Origin: Dermacentor variabilis
Taxonomy: Eukaryota > Arthropoda > Arachnida > Ixodida > Ixodidae
DNA: 64,000 nt
Reading direction: 5' to 3'
Assembly (NCBI RefSeq): GCF_050947875.1
Contig: NC_134570.1
Coordinates: forward strand, 243,466,584 to 243,530,583
Shown piece after piece: positions 9,835 through 21,870 of this stretch (the stretch's first letter is position 1; the number at the start of each line of letters is the position of its first letter). Below the pieces are notes generated by a model. The model searched no databases. It was not told where the DNA came from and saw nothing but the letters and a program-made list of their open reading frames with translations. The translations under genes were made by a program, and so were the position numbers.

Positions 9835-11637
9835 ATTCTGCGGATGAATTGTCCCCAGTTATAGGGGACCCAATGGTAGTATGTGGTACGACATTGACGC
9901 TAACGCCAGGGATTGGCAACATTACGTTCTCTACGAACGATTCTATTTTGGACACACGTTTGTTCATACTTTCAGCTTGAAAGGCCATCTCGCTTTGTAT
10001 CTGGGAGACCTTCTCCGCCAGTTGCCTTACGCTGTCGCTTAGCGCTGAAAACATTTCGCGAATTTCTGACCTTGCGCGTCCCGGAAGATTATCCTACTCA
10101 CAAGCCACTGCTCGTTTTTTAGAGGGTCTCGCCTCATCTTGTTCGCCCTCCGCTATAGGAACCTCCATAGGTTGGGGTGTTTCCAACGGAGCGGACGCAG
10201 GCGGAGGACGCGTTCCTCTCGCGTGTTTGATCTCCGCGATTTCGGACGTAAGCTTTTCAATAACCTCCCTCATATTCGCATTCTCGCGTTCAAGTTGCGC
10301 TATTTTATGCGCGCTTCCTGTCGCATGCTCTGAGGATGCCCCCGACCTCACCTCTGCCTGTCCTCCACGGATAATGTCAGCGCAGGTGGTTGGTCTCGAC
10401 GATCCAGGAACCGGTCCTGTCTGGTGCCCTCTGGGTCTGGAACTAGACCTGGTGCGGCTGTCGGGCCTAATGCGGCTTCCGGAATTGATGCGTATTCTCA
10501 TCCCTCTAGACGCCGTCCGTCCTCTGGATCTGGAGCGCCCCCGGGATCTGGCTCGCCCTCTGGATTGGGAACGGCCTCGGGTGCCGGATGGGGCCGATGA
10601 GTCCGATTCTTGAGAGCGTGGGTGCCTTTCACCGGAGATAGCTGGAAAGTGTTGCTCATCCTTGAAGGGTGGTGATGGCTTGCTTCTTTCCTCCCGCTCA
10701 GCGTTGCGAGCACGTTCTCCTCTTCTGCGTCGAACTACGTACGGCGTCTGGAAGCGTTTCTTGCATTCCTTAGCTGCGGTCAGGTGGGCCTCGCCGCATA
10801 ACTTGCATTTTGGATCGCAGCTGTGTTGTTCATTGGGATTGGTTGCTCCACAACCCCTGCATACCACTTCCTCTGGTGACGGGCAGACATAGGAGCGGTG
10901 TCCAAGGCGTCCGCAGGTGTAACAAACATCCATCTGTTTGTGGTAAAGCGTGCACCTGATCAGAGTGCCTCCATACGCAACGTAATTCGGGACCTTATAT
11001 CCCTCGAATAACACCACCGCAGTTCCAGTATTCTTGATTCTTTTGGCACCGAGCGCGAGTGGATTTCTCCGGTTGACGATCTTCCTGTCAATGACCTCAG
11101 GTCCGTCCTCGATTGCGATGCGCCGAATTACTCCCTTGCAAGTGGCGTGCGGCGCAGCAACATACGCGCTCACCTCAGGCTGCTTCCCGGCGACTGTAAT
11201 GTTCTCCACAGCGGCGTAATGAACCGCGTGTTCGTGATTAGATGTGCTGATCACCATCACATTTTGCATCGGATTGGGGCACATAGTGTCCCATTCTCTT
11301 TCCGTCGTACTGATACCCGTTGCAGCCCATATGGTTCCGCGACCACTGTTGGGCCTGCCTTGGTAATACTCAGTCCGCCTCTGGGTCTGACCACATTCTT
11401 CATTTCGTCCTTTGGTAGTGGTGGCATCTTGCTGCCCCGGATAATCTTGCTTTTAGCTTCTTTATATCTATTTCGGTCCGACAGCGTATCTTGGTCGTCA
11501 GGGTGGGCCACGGACGAGTTTGCGCCAAGACGCCCGGAAGCGTTCTTGTAAACGCGCCGTTTGGCGACCGTTATCCAGCCAGAATCTTTCCCAAATCCTT
11601 CAGGGGCTAAATCATCCCCATCGTCTTCACTCTCCAT
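9791..11637 (-). pseudogene. LINE B ORF1 (gag-like RNA-binding protein)
   Basis: Start at ATG 11637. The N-terminal part has DSGWITVAKRR and the conserved PPLPKDEMKNVVRPRGG; a frameshift lies between about 11340 and 11284. The central domain is followed by three zinc knuckles (CYTCGRLGHRSYVC, CRGCGATNPNEQHSC, CKLCGEAHLTAAKEC), an Arg/Ser-rich tract of about 60 residues (RSRGRARSRGRSRSRGR) and a coiled coil (AQLERENANMREVIEKLTSEIAEIK). An in-frame TAG lies at 10094-10096, after which the frame continues to 9791. The ORF1 end overlaps the ORF2 start by about 44 nt, suggesting coupled translation in the ancestor. Its role would be to form the RNP with LINE RNA. Confidence 0.85.
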
Positions 11638-11960
11638 CGCACAAAAAGCGGTGAACTAGCGCATACAGGCTAACGCAGGCCAGCGGCAGCAGCCCAGCGT
11701 CTCGTCGAGACCGGCGCCGTTGCGTTTAGCGTTAGGGTTAGCACTCAGTCCGGCGTGGTCGGCACAAGATCTGCGATAAATGTTCAGAAACTCCACCCAC
11801 CTCCAAAAAACTGGTATCCACGTGTTCGGTAGAACTTCACTGAAATAATGCACGCAAAGTTCACGGGCCACCACTTCATAAACCTCCAAGAGGTCGAAAA
11901 AAAGCAGGAGCCGACCGGAGGGCGTCCGACCTACTCGGCGTCATCTTCCTTTTCCTCACG
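11638..11960 (-). other. Probable 5' UTR of LINE B
   Basis: This stretch lies upstream of the ORF1 start on the minus strand. It has moderate GC content and no conserved coding content. The exact 5' end is not visible; I place it near 11960, where the sequence turns AT-rich. An internal promoter is expected for this LINE type but cannot be shown here. Confidence 0.4.
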
Positions 11961-13555
11961 TCACTTCATACCAAGTTAAATAACGCGAGACATTGAAGTG
12001 CGATAAACAAGTTTTAGCAACAAACAAGCAACCAGTCTGAGTGTACGAACGAATGAATCCGTGCTGCCGTGCACTCGAAAATACCGGTAAAATTTTTAAA
12101 TTCAGGCTAGAGGTCACGTGAAACATTGATGATGCTTAACACTGTTTGCATTTATAATGACGAAGAAATAGTAAACTTACTAACAAAGAGTACAATACTT
12201 AATTAGCAATGATAATTTTGCCCTCTTATGTAATAAAAATGCTTAGGTAATTGTAAGGGAGAGCTTGTAAGATAAAATGGCGCTTATTATGGCGCCTCTA
12301 GTGGGAAATGTTGGAACTAAAGTAAGCATCCCGAAGTGATTCTACTATGCTGGGTTCGTTGGCAGCGGCACGCGGTCGATTTTTTTCGCCCTCTGTCACC
12401 ATTTGTTGAACTTGAGAGTATGCGGGGCCTGGGCCGAATATCACCGATAGTGTTGCGCGCGCAGGAAATATCCCCTAGCGCGACGCAAGCGCCGGTGCTC
12501 CCATCTCTGTTCAGTTCGCTGGTTACTCGCACCGCGGGAGGATACTTCAAGGCGCCGCCTTGCGTACATTCCTTTTTTATAAATTAAAAAGACGCCGTTC
12601 TCATAACTTTCCATTGTGCGAAAAGGCCCTAATCTTTATTACAGTAGAAACGCAGCAGCGAAAAGTGAACAACGTTGCAGAAAGTTTGCTATGTTCAACC
12701 AATATTATTTCATATAAACGGGTTCTTTTAAAAAATGATGGCCCAAAACACAAATGGCAACACCACCCGAGAGCGATGCAAATACTATGAGCACGCTTTA
12801 TGAAAAAAAAAAGATTTTCATGGCGCCGAACGATGGGTAAAATGTCGCGATAAGCATTCCTCCCGGCCGCCATTGCACAAGGCTGCTCATTAGCATAATT
12901 CGCGCGGATCGTCGCACCACAAATTATCGCGAAAATCTCTGCAATGGTGGCCCAGCGCAACGTCACGCAGCGCCAGATTGACGCTTACGAAATGGCCCTT
13001 CCTGTGACGCTCCCCACAGCATATTCCTTCACGCAATCAGCGAGCTGGCATGGAGGCTATCTTCGATCGCCACTACATATTCGCGAAATTGCAAAGGCAT
13101 TGTACTGGATTTTGTACGCTACCGCTCACTTTATTTTTGAAGCGCTAAAGTCGCAATATAGGTGCCAAGGACAAAAAGATGTATTAGTCCACAAAATTTG
13201 TAGCTCCACTTCACGTTTCGTCATCTTCATGAAAACACAAAATTGAATTTTGCAAAACTTCCGTTTCCCGGCACAAATTTCAAGGCACGTGAGTCTCTAC
13301 AGTCAATCAGAGAGTCAACATGGGGGATAATGGCGGCCGTGCAGCCACCATGCGTGTCAAGAATAGCGCCCCAGGACTGCGACCGTAGCTCAAAAGCGGA
13401 AAGGGATGTTTTCGCTGCTAAACCCTCACAGTAGTTTGCGCGGTGCCAGTGCAGAGGACGGAACTTATAGGTCATGAGTGTGGAGGATAAACAAAATATC
13501 ATATGCACCCGTATCATGTACATCTTCAATAAAAACTTAAAGTCCGAGGTATTGA
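11961..13555. other. Non-coding stretch, AT-rich
   Basis: I see no conserved coding motif, RNA gene or clear terminal repeat. 12130-12260 is strongly AT-rich. The open frames here (up to about 120 codons) contain no recognisable domain and overlap on both strands. Confidence 0.55.
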
Positions 13556-13930
13556 AAACAACTTGACTTTGCAAGTTGGATTTTTACGAAATGTGAAGAA
13601 CTGAACTTTCTCAGTCGTGTGCTTTGGACGGAAGGTGCTGTCTTCAGAAACCCACAAGTTAATCTTCACAACGTGCACTACTGGAGTGATAGGAATCCCC
13701 ACTGGCTGGCAGAAACACCAACACCAGTGGTCGTTTATTGTGTAGTGCCGTATATTTGATAACAACATCATCAGACCCATATTTTTTGACAACACACTAA
13801 CGACACCACGCTACCTCGATGACATCCTCAAGGGCCCAGTGAACAACAACAGTTGCAACGTTCCACTTGCGCAACTTCGGAACAACTGGTTTCAACGCGA
13901 TGGTGCTCCTGCGTGTAGGAGTATCCAGGA
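13556..13930 (+). pseudogene. Tc/IS630-like (DDE_3) transposase fragment
   Basis: Plus-strand reading in shifting frames gives VHYWSDRNPHWLAETPTP, then PIFFDNTLTTPRYLDDILKGPV, and ends with WFQRDGAPA. These match the middle of a DDE-type Tc/IS630 transposase: the ENPH stretch after the first catalytic Asp, the FDNTVTGxRYL stretch, and the FQQDGAPxH motif with the second Asp. Several stops lie in between. It is related to the transposase nested at 25800-34258 (compare HNAHYRSEQNPHWL and NNTVTGERYI there). No N-terminus and no third-Asp motif are visible. Confidence 0.75.
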
Positions 13931-14078
13931 ATAGTGTTAAGCGAGATATATTACGGCGAATGGACAAGGCTTCAAGCTCGGCGCGATTTTTTTATGCTGT
14001 TACACTGGTTTCCCGTGAATAATCTGAAAAGGTGAAGCATACAGGACAATTCTGCTGGGCGTCTTAGTCAGTTATTAG

Positions 14079-14730
14079 CTATGTCTGATGGGGATCCCAT
14101 ATGGCTGAGGCGTACTCTATTTTATGGCGTATTAGTGTTGTGTATGCCAATTTGCGTAAGTGTACGGGAGCATATTTGAGGTTATGTTTAAGGAAACCAA
14201 GCGAACGGTTTGCAGAAGCGAGGATATGGTTAATGCGATTATTCCACGTCAAGTTAGGGGTTTGGTGTACGTCCAGATATTTGTAGCTGGACACTTGTTC
14301 AACAAAGCTCTCGTTTAAGATGTAAGCTGTTGATGTTCGGGGTGCCTTATTAGTAAAAGACATGAATTTAGCTTTTGCAAGATTTAGAGGCATTAGCCAA
14401 GTTGAACACCATACGTTTGTTGGGTTTAGGTCAGATTGAAGAATATCATGATCACAGTTAGAGTGTTTATTACGATATATGACGCAATCATCAGCAAATA
14501 GTCTGATATTCGATTGGATGCCGTCTGGTAGATCATTAATATAAATTAGAAAAAGTAGGGGCCCAAGCACACTTCCCTGTGGTACACCAGATGCTACGGG
14601 GACTAGAGATGAGTTGCGTTGTTAAAGGATGCAAATTGCATCCTGTTAGAAAGAAAGTCTTTTATCCATGTGACAACAGTAGAGTCAATGTTCAGCTGGT
14701 GTAAGTTTGTGAGTCGCACTCGGCAAAGTC
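14079..14730 (-). pseudogene. CR1-like LINE RT fragment
   Basis: The minus strand reads a thumb-proximal RT piece: FLSNRMQF (with breaks), then LGPLLFLIYINDLPDGIQS, the catalytic LFADDCVIYR, TSWLMPLNLAKAKFM-like sequence, and SYKYLDVHQTPNLTW, ending EYASAIWDPHQT. The same order is present in elements C (FADDCIVYH) and F (FADDCVLYR). Both ends are truncated and no endonuclease or ORF1 is present. It ends at 14079 just after the WDPHQ motif. Confidence 0.85.
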
Positions 14731-15195
14731 GCTGCGTCGCGGCGTCTCCACAATAGTCATGACAAGTGTTAATTTCCATTTATACGTATATTGCACCTGT
14801 AACATTGATTTAACTTGTGTTACAGCGAAATATAACGCAGAAACAATCATAATATCACCACCAGAAGAATACACTTCGAAAGGTAACAGCATAACTGTTA
14901 CATTTTGGTTGTAACGAAATTAGCGTGATTAAAGTGTAGGAGGCGGCTACATGTAATGTATTCATCCTTATCAATAAATAATTGATGGTCGTAACCACGA
15001 AACTACACAAACAATTCAACAATTATACAGATTGGATATGGTACAAGCAATGTACTAAATAATGTTTCGCAGAACAACATCAGGAAAAGCTTTTATAATA
15101 AAACACGATGCAACAACAAACGAACCCGTGCTTAGCTAACAGCGGAAGATTCTTTATCTCGTACAAGATTGTGTTTTAGCGCGGATTCTGACATT
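14731..15195. other. Non-coding stretch
   Basis: AT-rich with no supported gene, repeat end or RNA. It separates the CR1-like RT fragment from the hAT remnant. Confidence 0.5.
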
Positions 15196-15199
15196 CGCT

Positions 15200-15800
15200 T
15201 CACATCGCAATTTTCATGTGGTGCGGTTTCTCCAGAAACGCCGACATAACTTCATCGACGCGTAGTAGAACTTGTTGTGTGGACATTAGAGACAGACATC
15301 TGCTGCTAGACATCTCATTCCGAAAATGTTCCTTGACTCTCTTCATTGTCGAGAAACTGCGTTCTGCAGCAGCTGTCCTCTTTGGGACCGTTTCCAATGC
15401 TTTGTGATTTGTACGAACGTTTGGGAACACACGTCGGTCTCTGTCACAATCAACTTGAGCATCCGTCACATAGCAGAGCAGCTCTTTCCCAGCTCTCGCA
15501 TTACGCATAGCGATCTGTGCCGTTCTCACATCTTTGACGTAAATTCAAAGGCGGGCTGCACAGACTTAACGTTATCCTTGGTGGCCTCCTTGGTAGGACA
15601 AATTACCCCGGTGTTGTCCACTGGCTTGCAAGGCAGCACCCAAGAGAGGCTCTAAGAACTCCGATGTATGGAGTGAGCGTGGCTCCCGTGTACAGTGCTC
15701 TTCTGCAGAAATAGAAGAATAATTGTTCCGAGGTATCTGTTTGCCTACCAGCCGCGGCGCTTTACAGTTCACTCCGAACTCGGGCACTTTCTCTTATCAT
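15200..15800 (-). pseudogene. hAT-superfamily transposase C-terminal fragment
   Basis: The minus strand from about 15790 reads CKAPRLVGKQIPRNN and SEFLEPLLGAALQ. After frame breaks it reads AAAERSFSTMKRVKEHFRNEMSSSR and VDEVMSAFLEKP. The stretch around SFSTMKR..RN.M is the hallmark of the hAT C-terminal dimerisation domain, as in TTF/ZMYM1-like transposases. The catalytic core upstream is not present. It is unlikely to be a domesticated gene, because the frame is broken and no start is visible. Confidence 0.8.
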
Positions 15801-15957
15801 GCATAACCTTTAGAGACAGTCTAAGCGAGTTACCGCCGCTTTACCGCATCGTGTTTCTCGACACTTTACTAGGTCAATTCCGGAGATAGTGCAGCTTCGA
15901 AAAGGTAGGACCATATGCGCCCCTGAAATCACTGGTCACAGTGATGGTCCGGATAAT

Positions 15958-18900
15958 ACATATCATCGTCATCATAATCATCATCAGCAGCAGCTTATTT
16001 ATGTCCAGTACAGGACGAAGGCTTCCCCCTTCCATCTCCAATTACCCCTGTCTTGCGCCAACCGATTTCAACAAGCATCCGCAAATTTCCTAATTTCGTC
16101 GCACCACCTAGTCTTCTGCCGTCGTCTACTGCGCTTCCCTTCTCTTGGTACCCATTCTGTCACCCTAATGGTCCAACGGTTATCTAATCTGCGCATTGCA
16201 TGCCCTGCCCAGTGCCATTTTTTATCTTAATGTCTATTAAAATACCATCTATACCCGTATGCTCTCTAATCCAAATCGCTCTCTTTCTGTCTCTTGAAGT
16301 TATGCCTAGAATTCTTCGTTCCATCGCTCTTTGCGCGGTTCTTAACTCGTTCTCAAGCTTCTTTGTCAGTCACCAAGTCTCTGCGTCATGTGTCAGCTCC
16401 GGTAAAATGCACTGATTGTATACTTTCCTTTTCAATGATAACGGTAAGCTCCCAGTCAGGAGATCTCGATGCCTGGCGTGTGCGATCCAACCTATTTTTA
16501 TTCTTCTGTGAATTTCCTTCACGTGGTCATGGTTCCCTGTGATTAGTTGACTTAGCTAAACGTACTCCTTCATAGACTCTAGAGGCTGACTTGCGATCTT
16601 GAACTCTTGTTCCCTTACCCAGTTATTTATCCCTATCTTTCTCTTCTGCATAATAATCTCCAGCTCTACTCTTACACCCTCCCCGTTAAGGTCCTTAATC
16701 ATTTGTTGTAACTCGTCCGCAGTGTTGCTGAATGTTATCGGCAAACGGAAAGTTGCTGAGATATTCGCCGTCGATGTTTATTCCTAAGCCTTCCCAGTTT
16801 AATAGCTTGAATACTTCTAAGCACGCAGTGAATAACACTGGAGTGATTGTGTCTCCCTGTCGCACCCTTTTCTTTATAGGTATCTTCTGCTTTTTTTCTG
16901 TAGAATTAGGGTAGCTGGGGAACCTCTGTAGATATTTTCCAAGGTATTTACGTAAGTGTTCTGTACTCCTTGATTACGCAATGCTTCTATGACTGCTGGT
17001 ATCTTTACTGAATCAAATGCTCTTTCGTAATCCATGAAAGCCATACAGAGGCTTATTGTACTCTCCGGATTTCTCGATAACCTAATTAATGACATGGATG
17101 TGAGCCATTGTTGAGTATCCTTTGCTGAAGCCAGCCTGATCCCTTGGTTGACTAAAGTCCAATGTTGCCGTTATTTCGTTGGAGATTACTTGGGTAAATA
17201 TTGTATATAATACTGGGAATAAGCTAATGGGCCTATAATTTTTTAGTTCTTTAACGTCACCTTTCTTGTGGATTAGTATAATGCTTGCATTCTTACAGTT
17301 TTCTGGGGCCCTAGCAGTCGATGGACACTTCGTATAGAGAGCCTCCAGTTTTCCTAAAATTAGGGCTCCTCGATCTTTGATTAAGTCGAATGTTATTCGA
17401 TCCTCTCCTGCCGCTTTTCCCCGTTTCATGCCTTTCAAGGTATTTCTGACCTCTTCTCTAGTTATAGGAGGAATTTCTGTGTACTGTTCATTATTGTTTC
17501 GAATAGAGCACGCCTGAGTCCTCTGGGTACTGTACAGGTCAGTATAGAATTCTTCCGCAGCTTTTATTATACTTTCGGGATTGCTCATGCTGTTATCCTG
17601 CTTATTATTCAAAGCATACATCTTGGTTTGTCCTATGTCAAGTTTCCTTCTCGTTGATTTCAGGCTGCGTGCAATTGTTACAGCTTTTTCAATCTTTCTC
17701 AGGTTATAGTTTCTAATATCCCTTACTTTCGCTTTGTTGATCAGTTTTGACAGTTCCGCGAGTTCTATCTTATCACTTGAGTTGGACACTTTCCTTGTTT
17801 TCGTTTCTTTATTAGGTCATTTGTTACTTGGGAGAACTTGCCTACTGGTTGCGTTGGTGCCTTGCCTCCCACTTCAATTGCTGCCTCTGAAGCCAGCCTC
17901 GTTACGGTTTCATTCATTACCTCCATGTTATCATCATCATCTGTTTGCTCTAAGGGTGCATATTTGTTTGTATGTACCAGCCTAAATTTGTCTGCTTTAA
18001 CCCTTACTGCCTCTAAGTTGCTCTATTTTTTCTTGACCAATTTTACCTTTTCTATGTTCAAATTGAGGTGAATCCTAACCCTCACTAACCTATGATCACT
18101 GCACTTTATCCTACCTATCACTTCTACATCCTGCACTATGCCGGGGTCAGGGGAAAGTATGAAATCAATTTCATTTCTTGTTTCACCATTAGGGCTTTTC
18201 CAGGTCCATTTTCTGTTGGTACGTTTACTGAAAAAGGTGTTCATTATTCTCAGCTTATTCCTTTCTGCGAATTCTACCAACATCTCTCCTCTAGCGTTTC
18301 TAAAATCGACACCCTAGTTGCCAATTGCCTGTTCATCCGCCTGCTTTTTTCCCGCTTTTGCATTGAAGTCACCCATTACTACTGTATACTGCGTTTGCAC
18401 TTGTCTCATCGCTAATTAAACATCTTCATAAAACTGATCTACTTCCTCTGCGTCGTGACTGGACGTTGGAGCGTAGATTTGTACTACGTTTAATCTATAC
18501 CTCTTATTGAGTTTGATTACGACTACTGCTACCCTCTCGTTGATGCTGTAGAATTCATCAACGTTGCCCGCTATTTCCTTATGGATTAGGAATCCTACAC
18601 CGTATTGCTGCTTATCCGGGAGACCTCTATAGCAGAGGACATGGCCGTTATTCAGCAATGTGTAAGCCTCACCAGTTCTTCTAATCTCATTAAGGCCGAT
18701 AATATCCCAAACAATGTCTGAGTGTTCTTCGAAGGGTCTTGCTAAGCTATAGCCTCACTCGAGAGGGTTCGGGTGTTAAACGTTGCGAGGGTTAGTTTCT
18801 ATTTGCGGCCTGTCCGGACCCAGGTATTTTTAGCACCCTCTGCTGCGTTGCAAGTCTAACCGCCGCCTTGGTCAGGTGCTCCGCAGCTGCTGGGGACTGA

Positions 18901-19140
18901 GGGCCATTGCTTAATTGAAGATATCATTAGGGAGGTTGAGGCCGAATACTGCACAAGGGAGGACAATTCCTGTTTTGGTGAGGGAGTGACTTTGTTGAAG
19001 CTTAGTAGGCCTTGCTAATTTGGTTGTACCTGGATTAGTATAGCCCCACTCGCTCTCGGCATCTTTCGCCGCTGTCAGGCGTCACTCCAAGTCTGCAGAT
19101 GTAATGCGCTGGTGAATGTAAAAAGATAAATAAAAAAACA
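15958..19140 (-). mobile_element. RTE-clade LINE, minus strand, decayed
   Basis: A GC-rich 5' leader (about 19140-18790) is followed by one ORF with endonuclease, RT and a C-terminal tail, ending in a CTG/ATG microsatellite tail at 15958-15995 (on the plus strand CATCGTCATCATAATCATCATCAGCAGCAGC). The plus-strand RTE copy at 39083-41584 ends with the same CTG-then-ATG tail, supporting one family. Many stops and frameshifts occur. Confidence 0.85.
16000..18790 (-). pseudogene. RTE ORF2: endonuclease and reverse transcriptase
   Basis: Read on the minus strand. The endonuclease (about 18780-18030) has IIGLNEIRRTGEAY, YGVGFLIHKEIAGN, VQIYAPTSSHD, MNTFF, GETRNEIDFIL and SDHRLVRVR. The RT (17789-16400) has GKAAGEDRITFDLIKD, IILIHKKGDVKELKNYRPISL, DQAGFSKGYSTMAHIH and MDYERAFDSV. 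Then come pieces around 16874 and 16744-16556 and the RTE tail TAQRAMERRILGITSRDRKR (about 16345-16290). The catalytic FADD stretch falls in the damaged region around 16740-16800. The motifs HKKGD, KNYRPISL and DYEKAFDS identify RTE rather than CR1 or I. Confidence 0.85.
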
Positions 19141-19386
19141 GGGGGAAGGGGATTTGAAGTTCCGACTACCGCAACGGAGCATTCGGCATAGCTCAGTAAG
19201 ATAATCCCGCAGGCAGCAAGGCTACCTTGTCGCGGATAAGTACGGCCCAGAGGGCCCTGATCCGCTAATTTGCCCGCCTTTGGCGGGTTTTTGCCTCGAG
19301 TGTGTAGCGCCAAGATCTGTTCGCGTATGAGGTTCCTGGAATACGTTTCCAAGGTCTGTATCATCTAGCTTCCATGCATTGTAGGC

Positions 19387-19884
19387 TTATGAAGAGTCAC
19401 GCTCCGATTGTTTCCACTTATGCATTGCTGCCACGTAGATGAAGTGACATAGGACGAACGCATGTACGAGACGCAGCAGATTGTCTTCTTCGAGGCCGTG
19501 GTGACGGTTGGCCACCCTGCATACTAGTCGTATTGCGTTGTCCGTCTTTGCCGTCAGCATGTGGACCGTTTGGATGTTTGATCCGCCCGCCTCGATAATC
19601 ATTCCCAGTACTCGGATGGAGTCGACCCTGGGGATTGGGCGACCGTCTCTGGTGCGGACCGTCATGTTGCGCTCGGTTGGTGGTTTCCATTCCTTAGGTA
19701 ATTTGCCTTGTCGTTTTGGGCTGTACAACAGCAGCTCCGATTTGGCGGAGGAGCACTTGAGGCCCGTGTGGTCGAGGTATAATTCGGCAGTTTCGACTGC
19801 CTCCTGCTGAGCGGATTCGATAAAGCCGTCCGACCCCGCGGAGCGCCAGATGGTGATGTCGTCCGCGTATACCGTATGCCGTAT
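19387..19884 (-). pseudogene. I-like LINE RT fragment
   Basis: The minus strand reads RHTVYADDITIWRSAGSDG, then a long open stretch to VLGMIIEAGGSNIQTV, KTDNAIRLVCRVANRHHG and FVLCHFIYVAAMHKWKQSERD. It is very similar to LINE B in the same interval. The 5' side is cut at about 19884 by the LTR that follows. The right boundary with the RTE leader (19140-19387) is unclear; that interval contains GC-rich sequence I cannot assign. Confidence 0.8.
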
Positions 19885-19888
19885 ATAC

Positions 19889-19951
19889 TGTTGTATTCAG
19901 TTTCGTTATTCGTTGGTGTTCTTTATTCTCCAGGGGGCGCTTCTGTTCTTC

Positions 19952-20007
<56 letters not shown>

Positions 20008-20079
20008 TTGCATGTGTTGAATAAGCGGCTTTTTAAATTGCGACGGCTGGAGTCTGGCTCCCACCTTCAAAATACCACA
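19889..20079 (+). repeat. Probable 5' LTR of the fold-back gypsy-type element
   Basis: The sequence starts TGTTG and ends CCACA just before a GGCGACGAGG leader and the gag ATG. It interrupts an I-like LINE fragment. A (TA)n microsatellite lies inside. The poly(A) signal is only AATAAG. No matching 3' LTR is visible in the window, so the start is inferred. Confidence 0.5.
19951..20004. repeat. (TA)n microsatellite
   Basis: About 26 TA units in an uninterrupted run, inside the probable LTR. Confidence 0.97.
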
Positions 20080-20141
20080 TCGGCGACGAGGAAGTCGGGA
20101 ACGAACCCCCAGCCCCGTTGCGCCGTCCGGATCCTCCCACC

Positions 20142-20739
20142 ATGAGCTTCACCGGGCTTGCTCCGCCACCGTTTTTCCTTCCGATGCCCGGCCATCCATC
20201 ATTGCCATGGAAGCAGTGGGAGCGGATGTTCAACGTGTACTTACTGGCATCTGGAGACGCCGCATTCAAGCCGGAGCAACGCGGAGAGTCAGCGTATTTA
20301 TCAGACGCTACAGGCAGAGACCAGCACTGCAGCCCCGACAGCGCCAAGTGCCGCAGCACTCGCCGATGACAAGTCTGTCGTGGCCCTTCCTGACGAATAC
20401 GACTCTGCACTCGCCGCATTACGGGACCCGTTTTCGACGTCATGCAATGTTATCGTCGGGCGTCATCTCTTTCCCCGCCGCAGCCAAAACACAGGCGAGT
20501 CCGTTCGTGACTTTGTTGCCGCTCTACGGGAACCAGCGTCACACTGTTCGTTTGCCCCGCAAGAGGATGCTCTGCGGGATCAATTCGTTGCCGGCGTAGC
20601 TTCCAATCGGGTACGTGAGCGGTTACTGCTCGAGGGTTCCACACTTTTATTCGAGAATTCAGTTCGAATTGCACTTCAGTTGGAGCTTTCAGCATCGGTC
20701 GAAGCAATTTCATTGCAGTAGCGTCGTAAACCATCCTCG
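20142..20739 (+). pseudogene. Gypsy-type gag (left arm)
   Basis: ATG 20142 in a CCACCATGA context starts MSFTGLAPPPFFLPMPGHP, PWKQWERMF. After a frame change near 20290 it reads TLQAETSTAAPTAPSAAALADD, ALRDPFSTSCNVIVGRHLF, SVRDFVAALREPASHCSF, DALRDQFVAGVASNRVRERLL. This is the capsid-like gag region common in arthropod gypsy-type elements. It ends abruptly at 20739, where sequence of opposite orientation begins. Confidence 0.8.
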
Positions 20740-21870
20740 CCAAAGCGTGAAGCAGCTCGTCTGTGTGGGGCAACGGGAAACTGTCTGGCACAATAGCTTT
20801 GTTGGGCTCTCGAAGGTCTACACATATCCTGATGCTACCATCTTTCTTGTTAACAACAGCAATGGGGCACACCCATCAGAAGCATTGATGCACTCGATGA
20901 TGTCAAGGCTGAGCAAGTACTGAAGCTCATTTGATACTGGTGACCGGATAAAATATGGCAGACGGCGAAGCTTCGAAGTTACAGGCTGCACGCCTTGCCG
21001 CGTCTTGATGCGATGCGTGAAGCCCTTAGCAACCCCCAACTCGGGACTCAAAAGTGAACTGAACTCATGTGCTAAGGCTGGCGGAAGACTTTTGTCACGG
21101 GGCTGCGCGCTTGACGATGTGGAAACAGAACAGGATAGCGGGCCAGTGAAAATCGGAAGCGGAGCAACGGACGTGTATAAGCACTTGAGAGCAGAACCCT
21201 CAATGCGAAGATTCAAGGCTTTAATGACCTCAAGACCGATCAAACAAGTTCCTCGGTGAACAACATAAGAACGCAGTGACGCTGTGCGACCTTTAAACCC
21301 AACGTCTGCCTGGAAACAACCTAGCACGGAAATCGGTCGTTGAGAGTAGTCAAACAGAGTAACATGCGGAGCAGGCAGGAGCGGAACGCTCTGAAAATAT
21401 CGACTGAATTCTTGCTCCGACAGGATTGAAACAGACGACCCTGAATCGACAAGGAATGTCAAAGTGACATTCGCGACTTGCACTTGAATATGAATTACGC
21501 TAGGCGCGGAACGTTGCATAGTCAAAACTTGTTCAGCACTGCTGGATGACGAAACATCTTCATAAAATTCAACTTCACGGACTCGGCCTTACATTCGAGT
21601 TCGTTTGCGGTTGCATACTCTTCGAAAGTGGCCCTTGCGATCGCAAAACGAACAAGTCTTGCCATGCGCTGGGCACTACGGCGCTGACGTGTTGTGGTTC
21701 TGCGAGCCGCATCGGAAACAATGTGGCGAACCGGAGCGGCTACTGTGTTCTCGGTTCCGCTCAGGGGGGGGGGGGGGTTCCACTGCGGCACACGTCAGCT
21801 GCCCGCGCTCGTCGTTAAATTCTGCTGAAAGTGGACTGCGCGCTGTGAATGTGTTTATTTGCGAAGAATG
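20740..21870 (-). pseudogene. Inverted zinc knuckle, protease and RT N-terminus
   Basis: Minus-strand order: CFRCGSQNHN and CSFCDRKGHF zinc knuckles (about 21740-21610), protease with the catalytic FLVDSGSSVSIL (about 21460), then RT start LRRLPYFIRSPVSNEL, LLSLDIIECI, VVNKKDGSIRICVDLREPN and DSFPLPHTDELLHAL. The RT stops there at 20740, before the catalytic YxDD. In the minus direction it is continuous with the gag at 22569-21871, giving one truncated leader-gag-protease-RT segment. Confidence 0.85.

Larger units (their letters stand above)
6426..11960 (-). mobile_element. LINE B, nearly full-length I-like non-LTR retrotransposon
   Basis: Minus-strand order: 5' UTR about 11960-11638, ORF1 11637-9791, ORF2 9834-6426. 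ORF1 has CCHC knuckles. ORF2 has endonuclease, RT, RNase H and the beginning of the C-terminal region. The 3' end is lost at the 6381-6425 palindrome, which replaces the zinc domain and tail. Frameshifts and one in-frame stop make it non-functional. The presence of RNase H argues for the I group and against R1 or Jockey. Confidence 0.85.

Noticed and set aside
12601..12966. 121-codon minus-strand open frame
   Set aside because: Composition and position give no support; no motif seen.
15200..15529. Domesticated hAT-derived host gene
   Set aside because: The frame is broken upstream, no start codon or catalytic core is visible, and no intact neighbours support a gene.
19035..19364. 109-codon minus-strand open frame between RTE leader and I-like fragment
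   Set aside because: It overlaps the RTE 5' leader and has no conserved motif.
21766..21777. G-runs as G-quadruplex regulatory elements (also 23457, 57857 and C-runs at 24645, 36700, 60652)
   Set aside because: They occur at transposon ends or in broken reading frames, and their lengths may be uncertain.
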